From: Pisaster brevispinus
Lineage: Eukaryota; Echinodermata; Asteroidea; Forcipulatida; Asteriidae
Assembly (NCBI GenBank): GCA_023634235.1
Contig: JAMKCF010000009.1
Location: 1,612,001 to 1,676,000, forward strand
Reading direction: 5' to 3'
DNA length: 64,000 bases
Part shown: piece after piece, positions 23,410 through 37,300 of the stretch
How the letters are laid out: every line of letters begins with the position of its first letter
Position numbering within the stretch: the stretch's first letter is position 1
Position numbers and translations under genes: made by a program
Notes under the pieces: model-generated
The model's input: only the letters and a program-made list of their open reading frames with translations
Database searches by the model: none
Told to the model about the DNA's origin: nothing

Positions 23410-25750
23410 GCAGACTGTTAATAAGTGAACAAATGCATTTCTCAAACACCTTAAAGGCAGTTAGATAAATTAGTTGTTAATTAACTGTCCATTTCTGCAG
23501 TAAACATGACATTTAACTAACCAGTGTGGAAAAACATGTTCATGTTCAACTAGGGTTGCAGGTTTATGCAATTGCTAATTTTGCCATTCGCCTTACAGGA
23601 AGTTTTCATTCATTTTGACAAATAATTTGGTCATAATTTTTCTTTAAAACGCTAGCTTGTCAAGAATTCACGTTTTCCAGAGAAGAGTTTTAAAACGTTC
23701 ACACCAAAGGAACTTTTACATGCTTGGTAATGTTGTTGGAGTAAAAGGTTGATAGGGAATGAAAATGTACCAAACGTTTTCTAAATTCATGGCTTATAAA
23801 TTAACATGTACAATAATTATGACCACATACTGAAGTGCCCCCTTTCTATTGGTCAAACAGAGAGCCTTTGGAGACTTTGACTGGCTAGCGGCAGCAGAGC
23901 TACCGTTTAGATTTCAGCTGTAGTTCTGAGAATGCACACACATTTAAGAATGACAAATTTTATTCCACTCAATCTAGGCCTACTCATTCACCCCCCCCCC
24001 TTCTGAAAACAAATAAAACTTATTTCCAGTCTTCTTAATAGATCTAAATAGCCTTACTATTCTTCTAAATCCTTACAATATTAGCCACAATACTTTCTAA
24101 TGGATGTGTTGTTTTTCCAATCAATGCTGTGAAGTAAATCAGGAATGACCATCACAAATTACTGGTCATGTTTGTTTGTCTACTGACAGATTAGAGTTGT
24201 ATAACATATATGTAGGTATCACCAGCAAAATGGACTTAATTGGTTTTAAAAGAGTTCTGAAATATCAGGGAGGAAAATTATTTAAAACCAGAGGAGGAAT
24301 GTCAACATATATTTGAAAACCTTTTTAAAACATTCAACATTTTACAATAATTTTTGGTTAATTATTTTTTTTATATTTTATATATCAGTTTTCCCTAATG
24401 TTCAAAAAGTGTTTATTCATATAAATCAATATTTGTGTATATACATATTCAAGTATTGGGCACCTATTTCCAAAAGGCTCTTCCGTTAAGTGGTCATTCA
24501 TTTATTATTTAATAATAAATGATACAAAAATACTTCCTGAAATTGTCATCATTAAACTTATTTCTCAGGATTTGGGGTCATAGAAATATTGCACTTATTT
24601 CATTGGGGGTTAAATCCCATCTCTTAAAATGTTCTCAACAGCAACCAGCAGTAAACTAAAATAAACAACAAAAATGGAATTTGTTGCAATGCATAAAAAG
24701 AAAAAAACCCAGCTGCATTTACATACCTGGTCCATTAAACACACATCACTTTCAAGGCATGAACACATTCCTTTCTATAAAGGCATCTGATTGGTCAATT
24801 TTTGCTACGGTTAGACTTCACTGCAAATGACTTAGCTGTAACAAACCATTTAGACAGACAGACAAACAGGTGCTATTTCAATATCAATATCAAGTTTAAG
24901 AGTGCCTGATACCATAACAGTTCGATCAAGGGCACTTTTGGGATTGAAATGATCTAACGAACACAAGTTAAATCATACCTCTTTCTATCAAGAGGTAATG
25001 GAGCAGTCAGACATGCATGTCTGATAATCTTGTTTGGAACAAAACAAAAACACAAAGTTAATTTCCTTTAATATAGCAATTAAAAACAGAGGAAGACATT
25101 CTATCCTTTCACCAGAGCTTGAAGCACTTTATAGTTGGTGCTTGAGACAAAGTAAAACAAAATAACAAATGTGAGCGCAACTCAACTGTCAATCAGCAGC
25201 AGAGCTTTCCACCTTCAGAAATGACTGTATTTTTGACTGCATGAGGGCACTTTCATTGGCGCACCCCAATAAAATTACACCTTTATCTTATTTTGACTGC
25301 TTGTATGTTGTTTTCTTGTATAAATGGCCAAATAAATAAGAATCATAATAATAATAGTAGTAATAATAATAATAACTACAATGAAAACAAATAAATACAA
25401 AAGTCCGTTTTAAATTTGATAAATTTGGTTCACGCACGCCCTCACACAGTAAAAAATACTGCAAATTACTATTCACAGAAATTGAAAACAAGTCACCACC
25501 ATCAGGGTGCTTTGTTATGAATCCATTGGTTCAAAATCTCTGAATTTAAGCAGGCAGGCATTGCTCAGTTGCGCAAATACAAAGTTGCCCGTCTGTATTA
25601 AGATCATATCCTATGCCTATGATTTTGTGCTTGGGTGACAATAGTATGTAGATGTAGTGATTTGTAGCCACAGCCACCTGCAGTGATTCAAAGCCATAGC
25701 TGAAGCCAGAGCCACTGTTTCGGACTTTTGATGAACTAAAGTTTTCAAAT
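23410..25750. other. Intergenic, nothing recognised
   Basis: AT-rich sequence with a small hairpin (TCATTTATTATTTAATAATA AATGA) at 24,497, the (AAT)n run, and no supported exon. Confidence 0.55.
25343..25378. repeat. (AAT)n microsatellite
   Basis: Imperfect ATA/AAT trinucleotide run with two TAG interruptions. Confidence 0.9.
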
Positions 25751-25756
25751 TTTATT
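25751..25756 (-). terminator. Possible polyadenylation signal of the NPAS gene
   Basis: AATAAA on the minus strand about 1.2 kb after the stop codon. It is the first canonical hexamer I found downstream, and a GT-rich stretch (AGGTGGCTGTGGCT) follows about 65 nt further on. The 3' end is not otherwise visible in the sequence. Confidence 0.3.
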
Positions 25757-26971
25757 TATAATACAAATCCATTAGGACCTTCCTAATTGCTGCTATATCA
25801 CATCAATATACTTTGAGTCAAAGACCTTTTGACAAAGAAGATTGATTACATCGACAGAGAAAATTATCAAGGAAATATACTACTCATTCGCAAAAACATC
25901 CCATGTGATGAAAAGATAACCAGAAGATTTTCAGTTTAAATTTCCTTAAAGTACTGTTTTCAGGGCATTTCCCCCTTTTGAAAACCTTTTAAGCTTCAGT
26001 AAAAATAACATAAAACCAAAAACTTCACAAAAATTACAAGATTTCATTCTAATCTTAAAGATAATCTCAAAGAAGAGGTTTTGCTAATCTGGCAAAACAT
26101 GTGGCAGGCAAGAGCAGCTCCTACTCATCCAGCAATCCACGTCTGCAAACTTTCCTTTTTTCCAAAATCCCAATATCCTTCTAGTTACTCGAACCCAACG
26201 TTGTAAAAAAACAAAAAACTTGTCAGATTCTATTTTTGTCATTTAGTATTCCCCACTAAAATAGACATTCCCATTTTGAAACGCTTTCAGTTAACATCAA
26301 GTTTTGGGTATGGAAGCTACTGTGTGAAAGCATCCCTGATATTTTCCAAGCATGAACATTTCCAAGCTACCCGATGTCAAGGCATTATAATATTAATAAT
26401 GTCGCTCCTCTGAATGCCCCTTCCTTGGCCCCTACAACCAAAATATGGCTACATAAATGTTGCACTTTAAGAGTTTACATTAAGCCCATGCATTGCCATT
26501 AAAAATAAAAATACTTTGATCAGCAGAGGTGCTGGGGGAGGGGGGAATGCCCCATGTTACTTTCTTTTCTCTCTAATTTGCACCAACAACTCCCACCTCA
26601 ACATTTTCCCCGATGGCCGATACTGAATTTAACCCCGCATTAATGCAATTATGTTCACGTTACCCCAGCTCAAGAATAACGCTAGTGTAAGCCCCTTATT
26701 GTGGTATGTCAATGCTTTTTCAGCAGTAAAAAATTACATTAGAGATCAATGCTTGCCCCATTAAAGTTAAGCTTGCCCCCCCCCCCCCCCCTCAGATTAA
26801 CAGGTCGGGAGCCAATGCTGACTAGGAACCATCAAATGTAATGAGAGTAAGAGAAATCCTCTCATTTCTCAAAAAGCAAAGAGCATGTCATGTTTTGCTT
26901 TTGGTCGGTATACAAAAAAAGAGAAAAGAAAACGAAAGAAATCATCTTAGGTTTTGATGATTTATCCAACA
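25757..26971 (-). other. Probable 3' untranslated region of the NPAS gene
   Basis: Follows the TGA directly, contains a C16 run at 26,776-26,791 and no supported coding frame. The extent is inferred from the AATAAA at 25,756-25,751. Confidence 0.4.
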
Positions 26972-28341
26972 TCAAACTTTTGTGTTGGTACCCTTAGTTG
27001 CATCGTCCAGGCATCCTCTGTCATGGATAACTTGTAATCCCGAATCGGGGGCAGTTGGGTATCCCATCTTGGCAGCATGGTAGTATGGATGTGGGGCTCC
27101 TCCCGTTGTCACATTGGTATGCAGTAGGGACATGTTGGCATAACTTCCCATGTTATTGTACGAGAGGTCCATCGGCATGTCATGGGCACTGCGGAAGTTC
27201 TTGTAAGGGTCACTGTAGGGACTGCTTTGGTATCCATGAGCCGCTAGATTCACTGGGTTTGCGTATTGTTGGAAGTTGGAGTACTGCCCATAGTTAGCAT
27301 AAGGCATTCCTGCATATGCTGTCGACACAGCTGTTATGACCCTGGGATGGGTATTGTACAAGTGTTCAGTCTTGGTGGAGGCTGGGCAGTCTATTTCAGT
27401 GGGTGTGTTGTTGGCGGGGTGTGATTTGGTGAGGATTGCCGGACCAGTATGATGGCTAACAAGTTCCACTTCCGGACTGACCGCTGGTTGATGGAAGCCC
27501 TTGTTGACAGGTAGCGGGTTGTTGTTATTACTAGTCAGCATCGCGGGTATGGAATCCGTAGTGTAGTGTTTCGGCTTGGTGTCACTCAACGAGCTGACTG
27601 GTGGAAGCACAAATTGGGACTGGCAAGTATCTGAAAGGGGTGGGGTCAGAAGGGAGTCAGGGGGCTTGGGACTACACCCGGAGCCCCCCTTACAGTATGA
27701 CCCTTTTGGGATAACAATGCTGTCCTCTGTTCCTACTTGCCTGTTACTCACTCCCACATCTGTATAGCTCCTTGACACCTCAGGGTCTCTGGGCACCTCT
27801 CTGTTTGGTGGATTATCCCAACCTTCATTAGCCCGGCCCCCGGTACCTTGACTCCCATTGCTATATGAGTCCGAGTCTCTTCCATTGCTATTCACAGACT
27901 GATCAAGCGGAGAAATGTAGCCTGGTGAGGGCTCACTCTCGATTGTCTCACACCCTTGGCAGCCTGCATCACTGCTGGCAACAGTCACAGGGCTAACAAC
28001 TGCATTGTCTTCCAGTGACTGCCTCAGGTGTTGATCCTCCATGACCTTCTTTGGTTTTCTAGCATTGCTGTGCGTCTGACATTTACCCTCTTGACCTTTC
28101 AATCCTGACCCCTCCACAATGACTGATTTCAGTTCCGAGGGATTTGCAGTGACAGAGGGTTTTTCCGTAATGTCTTGACTGCTTTGTTTGTGTTTCTTGG
28201 AGTCCCTCTGGTCACCGTGAGCCTTCCTTTTCCTGAATCGTGATGGAGATTTGCCTCGAGTCACTGTAACATCTTGATGGCCAATCTTCTTTGGGTACTT
28301 TGGTGTCTTCTCCATCTTGGATGTTTTGCCCTTGCTGTCAT
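26972..28341 (-). CDS. NPAS3: NPAS exon 11 (C-terminal regulatory region and stop)
   Basis: Acceptor TGTTTTGAAG|AT (phase 1 in); the exon runs to TGA at 26974-26972. It encodes 455 residues of mostly disordered sequence: a Lys/Arg-rich putative nuclear-localisation segment, [24 protein letters not shown], and a Tyr/Asn/Met-rich C-terminus containing [21 protein letters not shown] and PDS(V/L)LTPP have direct counterparts in NPAS3, suggesting retained co-regulator contacts. The exon is GC-richer than its introns. Confidence 0.95.
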
Positions 28342-31300
28342 CTTCAAAACATTAACAACAAAAGAAAACTTTTACCCAGGGAGAAACACAAAGTTGGTAA
28401 AAATTAAACATGTATAAACTAATAAACCATTGTTAAATTTAAGCATCTATCAAAATGTTGTTCACCTTCATTAATGTTAGGACCTTCTTAGCTGTGACAA
28501 TACAATGTAAAGTAAGATTGTAGGAACTTTATAGAAGCATTTCTAAAATGGTGTTGCAATAGCTTGATCACAGTGCACTAACTGAAAAAGATGATCATGC
28601 GTACCGACAATTTTGATCTCTCTCAAGACTACACAACATGCTGCTATTTCAAACCATCAAAGAGAAATTTCAGACAGCCTATTATTATAAGAGTCATGCC
28701 CTCAACAGTGGTGCACACACGAGTTTTCTTCAGGTGCAATGTTTCTCCTGAACAGTTTTGGGTGGTATGGGAAGTTGGTAGGAAGCTCAGAGCTGTGGTG
28801 GGTTGGGCTGATGGACATTGGGATGAGGTATAGGCAGTGGCGTAGCCAGGACTTTTTTGGTGGGGGTGGGGCACAGTTTTTAAGTGGGAGGGCAAAGGGG
28901 GAACGGATTTGTCATTGGTGAGGGTGGGGGTCATTCTTTTATTTTGGAAGGGGATGCTGCAGGGGGCCACTATCCTCTTATATTCTTGGCATTTTGTAGC
29001 GATACCGATCTTTCACTACATTAAACAAACACACATTTTCCTCTTTTTGTTCCTTTTTCTTCTTCTTTTTTTGAGCACTACTACATTTTTTGTTTTTTAT
29101 TTGTTTATTTTTATTAACTTTTTTTTTTGTGGGGGGGGGGGGTTGGCAGCTGGGTATAGGGGTGGGTTAGGATAATTATAGCCCCATGAGCCACACGTCT
29201 AAAGAAAATGCCACCCTGGAAAGGATTTTACAATCGGCTTTTCTAGCCCTCAACATCTAATGTCCTTGAGCAAGGCACTTAACCGTAATTGCTTCTCTTA
29301 ACCAAGGTGTATGAATGGGACCCTGAGAGGGCTGAGACAGTATTGTGTTGGATTAACTCCTTAGCATTAATTGAAGCAGCTAATTCAAGTAGCTCCCCAG
29401 GGAGTCGACAAAGTTAGAGGAATGGTCTAAAAGTATGCCCGATGAACAGGGATATTAATGTTGTAGAGCAACTCGATATAGCTACCAGGATATGTGTGCT
29501 ATATAAGAACCAATTATTTTCATTATTGTAATGTGCTTTTATGAGATAAAAATAATAATAAATTATGAGAAATTATACTCGTCTTTGCTCACCTGTGCTA
29601 GTATTTTCTGTATCTGACTCATGGCCTGACCCTTCTGATGCCTCTGATTTGATGATATCTTGAGGAAGGGAACTCATTTGACTAATGTCCATGATGGTGT
29701 CCATGGCCTCAGCATGACTGTGATGTAAACAATTAACAGAAGATCAAACCAAAAAGGTGTCACCATTGAATTCAACAATCTAGAAGTCAAAGGGCTAGGA
29801 GCCTGTGAAATATTCTTGTTTGCGATTGTTTCCTTAACAAATCAACATTTTAAGGAAGGTTCACTACCATAACTTTGAAACTTGTAATGGAATTTGTATT
29901 CAAATGAGTTTGTGTAAAGTTATCACAAATTATCCAAGAGTTGTTTCAAACTCTACTGAGAAAAATTACCATTTGATTACTTTTTATTCACCGAACATTA
30001 GTTTAGCTGTACCAACAGCTAATGTGTGCATCATCTATGCCATTATGCGGTTTGCAAGACACTACAAACTATGAGATAAAGAAAAATGAGCACAAATGGC
30101 CACAATTGGTGTGATTGGAGCCATCAGCGAAACCTTACCTGATGACTTGGTTGATAAACATAAAGGAGCGATCATTGGAGGTCCTTGCATACGCCAGGGT
30201 GGCTGTGGACTGGATCCAGATGTAACCCCCGGACTTGCACATCCATCGGTAATATCTTGTTATCATCTGACCTTTGTTTAGCACTGGAAATGTTTATAAA
30301 CACAACAATTAATTTCATTCTACATTCATGTCTTGTTTCTTTATAATTTCGTTTAGCAGAAAAGTGCATTATATAATGATTATTATTTCATTAACTTGGG
30401 GTTGAACAAGGAAATATCTATTAGAGCGGGATTTGAACCAATGGCCTCAGCCGGACTTCAACTAACTGGGCTATGAAGCCGTATGTTGGCGGTCTCCCTA
30501 GATAGCTCAGTTAGCTCTCCCTATCTAGTTGGCTAGATAGCTCAGTGGGTAGAGCACCGGCACGTTAAACCGGAGCTTCAAATCTGCTCTTGTCAATTTT
30601 TCCAGCCAGTTTCCCTTGTGGTTTATAACTTGATTATTATTTCAGGATGAGATATTACTTTTCAGAACATTAACAATTATGTAAATACTTTAACATGAGG
30701 AGAAAAAAAACTATTACAAAATAAAACAATACAAGTGTATAAAGTAAAAATAAATGATAGCCTTAGGTTTTAATTTAATATCAATATGGAGGAATCATAA
30801 GAAGGAAACATAATACCAAAAAAAATAATATTCTTTTGAGAAACTTGTAACATTAATAATATACTGGTTAGGCAAACCCTTACACAAATTTCTAATTCAT
30901 TCCAATTAGATATCCAGTTGGAGAGAATTGGATTGAGTTGGGATTGAGTTGGGATTGAGTTGGTATTGAGTTGGTGTGAGTTAGTTTATACTGGAATACT
31001 GAATTGGAATAATATCTCAGTGCAATTGGGAATCCAACTGCACTCAGTTGGCTTGGTTTAATTGAATTGGAATTAGCTGGATTTGTTTCTACCAATTGGA
31101 CATTTTATTTCCCAACAGGGTCTAATTGGGGAAAATATCTTCAAATTATTCAAATGTGTGCCAAACTGGATTTAGAATTACTTAATTGCACTGGTGCAAA
31201 TCCCTTGAGTGGGGTGGGATATATTATATCCCTAACAGTTTTTTGGATTTTGGACTGTCAGCCCAATTGGTATAAACCACTTTTCTTTGCTCAATGGTCC

Positions 31301-34300
31301 AATGATCGGTATCAATCGGACTATTGAGCTGTCAGACCAATGGGCTGTCAGACCAGAGGGTACAAACTTATTTTTGGGTGTAGTTAGAAAATATCCAAAT
31401 GGGTCTAGTTGGAACAAAATTCAGACTGAACCCAACTGAATCCAATTGGTTTTGTGCCAATACACAACATTGGAAAAATTCCAATTGGTTCCATTGGAAA
31501 TTGTGGTAAGGGAATATGAAAGTGTGTTTGTACAAGAAACAGTGTTTTGAGTTGATACCACCATTAGTAAATCACTGTATGATAAGAGCGCCCTCATGTG
31601 GTTTGAACCTTCTAGCTCTAAAGAGGTTTCTTGGGGTCGGATTGATTTTCAATTATTTAACATAAATCCTCATTATTTCTGATGAGGTTTGCTGAGACAC
31701 CATGTACATAAAACTCCCTCTATGAGTTGTGTTGGTTCTGAAAAAAGCCAGTGGTTTGACCGGTCTTTTCAGAACCAACACCACAACTCCTAGAGAGATT
31801 TATGGACATGGTGCCTCTTCAAAAAACCTCACTAGATTGTATCCCCACCGTGCAAAGTTTCAAATCCTGCTTTAAACATCCATGAAATCTTTACGTGTGG
31901 CGATGCAGCTCTTAAAATTCAGTTCAGGTGGATTCCATTTTGGTAATTCATCTTCTGTTGAAAGTTTTCATCAACTGTTTCTGACTTGATTAATGTTCAA
32001 ACACAAAAAGAAAACATTTCGTTGGTTACTGTTTCAGAAATTCCTAGATGCCGAGTAACTGGTAACCAAGAGCAATTTCTATACTCACAATCATTGTGAC
32101 AGACTCTCATATTAGCTATGTCCTGAGCATGAAGAAATGAGTAAAAATTCCTGTCAGTTACATCTTCAGCAGATAGGTCAATAAACTCTTGAATCCTGTA
32201 AGTAAAAGAGACATGTCTCAAAGGGTGTGCACAACATTGGTGGGATTGAACAAATAAAGTCTTCACAGATTTGCACATAAAGATGGTCATGCATGCTGGA
32301 AACACTTCTCATGAGATATATTTGCTTGAAATGCTATTGGTTTAGAGAAACAAGCAAACAACTTTTCACTAATTTTATTTTTTGAACCTATTTTCTAATG
32401 ACTCCAATGACTGATAGAGCATAATATTTCAAAGGTGTGTTAGTTCATGTATATTTTAGGTCACACAAAATGTGGATACTAGTCTTTGCCAATTTCCAAT
32501 GTTGTCAACGTGCTTACCACCAGTTTGTGATTTTTATTGATGTATCCAAACTGAACCAGGGCCCAATTTCATAGAGCTGCTAAGCACAAAAATTTGCTTA
32601 GCATGAAATTTCTTCCTTGATAAAAACAGGATTACCAACCAAATTTCCACGTGATTTTCAGGATAAGAAAACAACAGCTGACTACCAGTAACAAGCAATA
32701 TGCAACACATGGAAATTTGGTTGGTAATCTTGTTTTTATCAAGGAAGAAATTTCTAGCTAAGCAAATTTTTGTGCTTAGCAGCTCTATGAAATTGGGCCC
32801 TGGTGCAAGTCATCCTTAGAATTGCCTTTATTATCAGCTGATAATAATGACAACAATAATCTAACTTAATTTTCCATATTAAAAATGATCAAATGCGCCT
32901 TACAATTTGCTGCTCAACCAAAAAGTTGCACGCCTTCTTAAACCTTCTTTAGAATACTATTTGCTTGTCGATATTCATCTAACAGTTATTTAATGTTATA
33001 TTTTAAATAAAACATTGCCACACTGGAGGACTAGGTGATCTAAATGAATGCACTCTTCAGAAAAACGAATACTGAACTGACACTTTTAAGTTCATTTTAG
33101 ACATTACGTAGGGTGTCATGACCAAGCGGTTTAGATAAAATTAAAGTTCTGGTGGTTAAGTCATTTGGGTGTGGGTTCTAGTCCCGGTCATGACACTTGT
33201 GTTCTTGAGCAAGATGCTTTACTAGAATTGCTTCTCTTCACCCAGGGGTACAAAGGGTACCTGTGAGGGTACAGGTTGATATTGTGTTTGAAAAAGCCTT
33301 CGGAGCGCCACGGCAGCTCAGGACTGTATACTCCCCAGGGAGCTGAGAAAGATTACAGGAATGTTATTGGCCCAATGACCAGGGTACTAATGTAACGTGC
33401 ATTGATACATTATTGTGAAATGCGCTATATAAGGAGTAGTTATTACCATTATTGTTAATACTCACTTAGCTTCACAGAAGACTATAGTGAAGTCCAGATC
33501 CAACTTGCATACAAACATGGTGGGCTCCAGGTGGATCTCATTGATGGTGGGAGGGGGTAGGGACTGAGCCACGGCAGTGAAGCCCATAATGACTGGAGAG
33601 TGGCGGGAATACTGAGTCAAGACTATACGAGGACGTAATGCACCTGTAATATGGATGACCTAAAAGCGGAGAGGAAGGGTTTAACTGAGTAAGAAAAGAG
33701 CTTATAGAATGGTGACTTTAGTCGCATCCATATTAATTGTATAGTAACTGTGGCTAACGGCCATAGCGTAGTTACCTCATTTGGTCAATGCCTAATTATC
33801 CTTGGTTATGTTTTTTCAGGCTTCAACCCTCCATAGTTGTCTCTTTCAAGAACCAAAAAACCCTGACAACTTAGCACTTGTATATTTTTCAAACTTTCCA
33901 ACTAAATTCAGTTTGTGTAATTAAGCTGTGCATGTTTGTGAAAAGATTGACAAGCCATAGGCCTATTGGTAAAAATACAACTTCCAAATAATCATGTTAC
34001 CCCAAAGCTCATTAATTTTTTTAATTTAGATAATTGAACAATTGTTATTTGAGAATTGATACTTCAAATTAAAGTTTAAAACGGCAGCCTAACTTATTGT
34101 TGTGTTTCCTCTATGATGAAACTTGCAAAGGCTAATTGAATATTAACAGATCTAGAATATGATTGAATGCTTTAAAAAGTGGGTCTTTCCTCATTCAGTT
34201 AATTTATTAAATATTGACTTCATTGTGGTTTTGGTCTGTATCTTTTTTCTCACAATGTGCGAGGGAAACTCAGGCTACATCTCATCTGAAAGATTGTGAT

Positions 34301-37300
34301 TTCTGTCTCTGGGGGACTTGGGGGTAAGTTCGTGAACTTTTGAGAAGGGGAAAGGGTTGGCTTGGGGCAAGTTAATGTGTCTCGCCTAGCATCAAAGCTT
34401 TTACTATCAATCATTTCTGTAAAGCAGAAAAATTCGCTTTCTTGTAACTTTTACCTGGACTAGATTTTTGCAAAATAGGGTCAAATATTTTCGGCTGGCT
34501 GTGATGTGAGTAAGAGTCTGAAAGCTAATTGAAGCTGCTACAATTTAATAGACTGTGCAAGTCTTGTACATGTTCGAAAATTTTGACCCATTAAAGTGCT
34601 CAAGTTTGTTCCTTCACACGTTAAAGCAATGTATGTGGGAACAAAATGGTCCCAAAAATGTTGGAATACTCGCGAGACTTGCGCTGTCTATTAACAGATT
34701 TCATTAAAAATTGGCCGAGAGATCTGTACCTTATAACCAGATGACTTGATGTGAACACCTCTCTTGGTCAGGGTGGATTTCATTCTGATGACAAAGCTGC
34801 GATGGTAGTTGGAGTTGGGTGAAGACATGTTCAGCGACAGGGCCGCTAAAATAGAAGAGCAAGAAGGGAACCAAAAAGTCAATATAGGTATAACAAAGGT
34901 TTATGAAAAAGTGTGAATAGAAAAGAAACTTGAAGTTTGTGTACAATTTTTGTTCATTGTTCATGGGGAAAATGCACCGGTGAATCATTTTCATATTGTT
35001 GAAGAGTGAATCCCAAGTTGATTTTGTGTCATAGAATCACATGTTGTCAATGTTTTCACAAAGAGACAGGCAGGTGAGAAATAAAGTTTTCTAATTTGGG
35101 AGTTTTTTTCACTTTTTGCTGTAAAGCAGGATTGTATATCATCCTGAATTGCTGCTTAAGAAACCACGCTTAATTTCTTGTTACATTAATTGATAAGTGG
35201 GTATGCATCTCATATAGTGCCCAAGGGACGGGCACTATATATAGATGTATGGAAAAACAGGTCATCATTCTTTTGCGTTTTCAAGAAGAGCGGGTATGTT
35301 TGATGAATTATTGTGAGTGCCGAAATTGGCAGATTTGGGCATTTTACAAGTAACCATTGAACCACATAAGTAAAACTTAAACTGCACAACAATGGTTGAA
35401 TACCGCAGAGATTTCAGTTTCAATTTAAGCACACTTTTAAAAGCGAATATCTCAAACTTTCTTCCAATGTGTTTTACGCATTTTAGCATGCATGTCTTTT
35501 CATGAAAACAGTAATTTGACTGGAATAAATCAGTCATAAATCTCTATTAAAGTGCACTTTGACTGGCAATGCTTAGCAGTTTTGACTGCTGCTATTGTGT
35601 CTCTTATTTATGCAAATACAAATTAAATCCAAAATAAATGTATAATTAAAAACAACTTGACACTACAACAAAGATAATCATTAAGGTAAAAATAGTGGTT
35701 TAACCAGTTTTAATTTGCATATACAGAAACAGAAAACCAGAATATTGTTGTTTTCTCCATTAATAGCTTGAATTTAATTCAATAAACAAAACATCATGCC
35801 ATCCATCATTTTGCACATCCACAGAGAGTGCCAGCAAGGGAATTAAAACATTTTCGTACTTAGTGAACTGCACGCCACAGACGGACTCGTCTTGGTTTGG
35901 AATCCACCCCTGCATGCTAGGATGGTTTCCTCGCCAACCCCCACTAATAAGCCTCCCTTAAGGTTAAGATGTTCTCTGATGCAATCCAAATGATTCAAAA
36001 CATCTAGTATGTTAAATGTACATATCCTGTCTTCTTTTCCTATCTCGTTCATTCTCAACCCAAAAATCGACAAAATACGGAAGAACTCAACAGGATGAAA
36101 TTAAAAACTGCAGGATTTTTAATTTCCATCCCATCCAATGGGCGTGTCTTTATGAGCTTCCTCTGTGTATCTGTCAATGCCAATACAAGGGTCAAAGATG
36201 GGTTCAAGTTCTGTCTTTATAAACATATGAATTAACCTGATTATGAACTTGACATTTTTACCTGACACACTTTTAGACACCATTGTCCTGTTCCCTGTCC
36301 CTGCATGCAGTAATTGCGAATATTGTTTTCTCAATTCTCATCATACAAAAAGACACCTGCTTTCTTTTGCTTCCGGTCTCTCTTTTGGTTAGGCCGTACC
36401 CGAATTGGCGGCTACAGCTACGGCTACGACTGTTGCTAAGGGTGTTGCTAAGGACGTCCTATACTTCCATGCATGATGACATGACGATCCAGCCACAGCC
36501 GCAGCTGTAGCCGCCAATTCAGACACGCCCTTACATAGATTTTAATGAAGAAAGTCAAGATATTCATATGCATTCATTTATATATAATCATCACTGTACA
36601 CTCAGGTATGGCTAATACTCATTTTATGACACAATTTTCCCACTAAAAATGTCTGGAGAACAATCAATAGAAATGTTGTTTCATTTTAGTATGTAGATAC
36701 TAAGTAAAACAAGAAAACACTGTATATTTAATGTCAACTCAGGGTATGGCCTTTACTTTGACCTATTAGGTTATTAAGAGAAAGTGGGTCAAATCTTGTG
36801 GCCGATATGTTCTCTAAAGGGTCAACTATAAAATACAATGCGTAATCAAAACTTTCTTATAGTTGTTATCAATATGATCTTTTGATTTGCAGGAGAGATG
36901 ATGATGGAGCCAAGGGTAAATCCCTCTGAATCAAGTCTGTTTGAACTTAGAAGTGAGACAAAAATCAACCACCACTGAGCTGTTCGCATGATTGGCTACC
37001 TTCATGCCTTCTCTGCTTGATACACCCCAAGACTGATGTCCTTCAAAAGACAAGAAAAATATCCAGCAAGCTTCCTGAAGAAACAGACGGATCATAAATA
37101 AAACACACAGAGATTTCTGGCCCATCATGAGGGTTTAGGACTGGTATTAGTCAGCCTGTACGGGAGTGGTGTCCCTTGGGTGTCATAGGCCGTTATCTGG
37201 TTGTAATAATCACATTAATATGTACAGCAAATTTGAAGGCGTTCTCTAAGGACAGGCTTGGCTTTGCTTGACTGGCTAATACATATAGATTATCTCATTG

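Noticed and set aside
30537..30600. tRNA gene
   Set aside because: Only A- and B-box-like strings in a SINE context; no closed acceptor stem.
33111..33200. Functional tRNA gene with long variable arm
   Set aside because: The acceptor stem pairs, but the arm regions are degenerate and a standard SINE body and tail follow directly.
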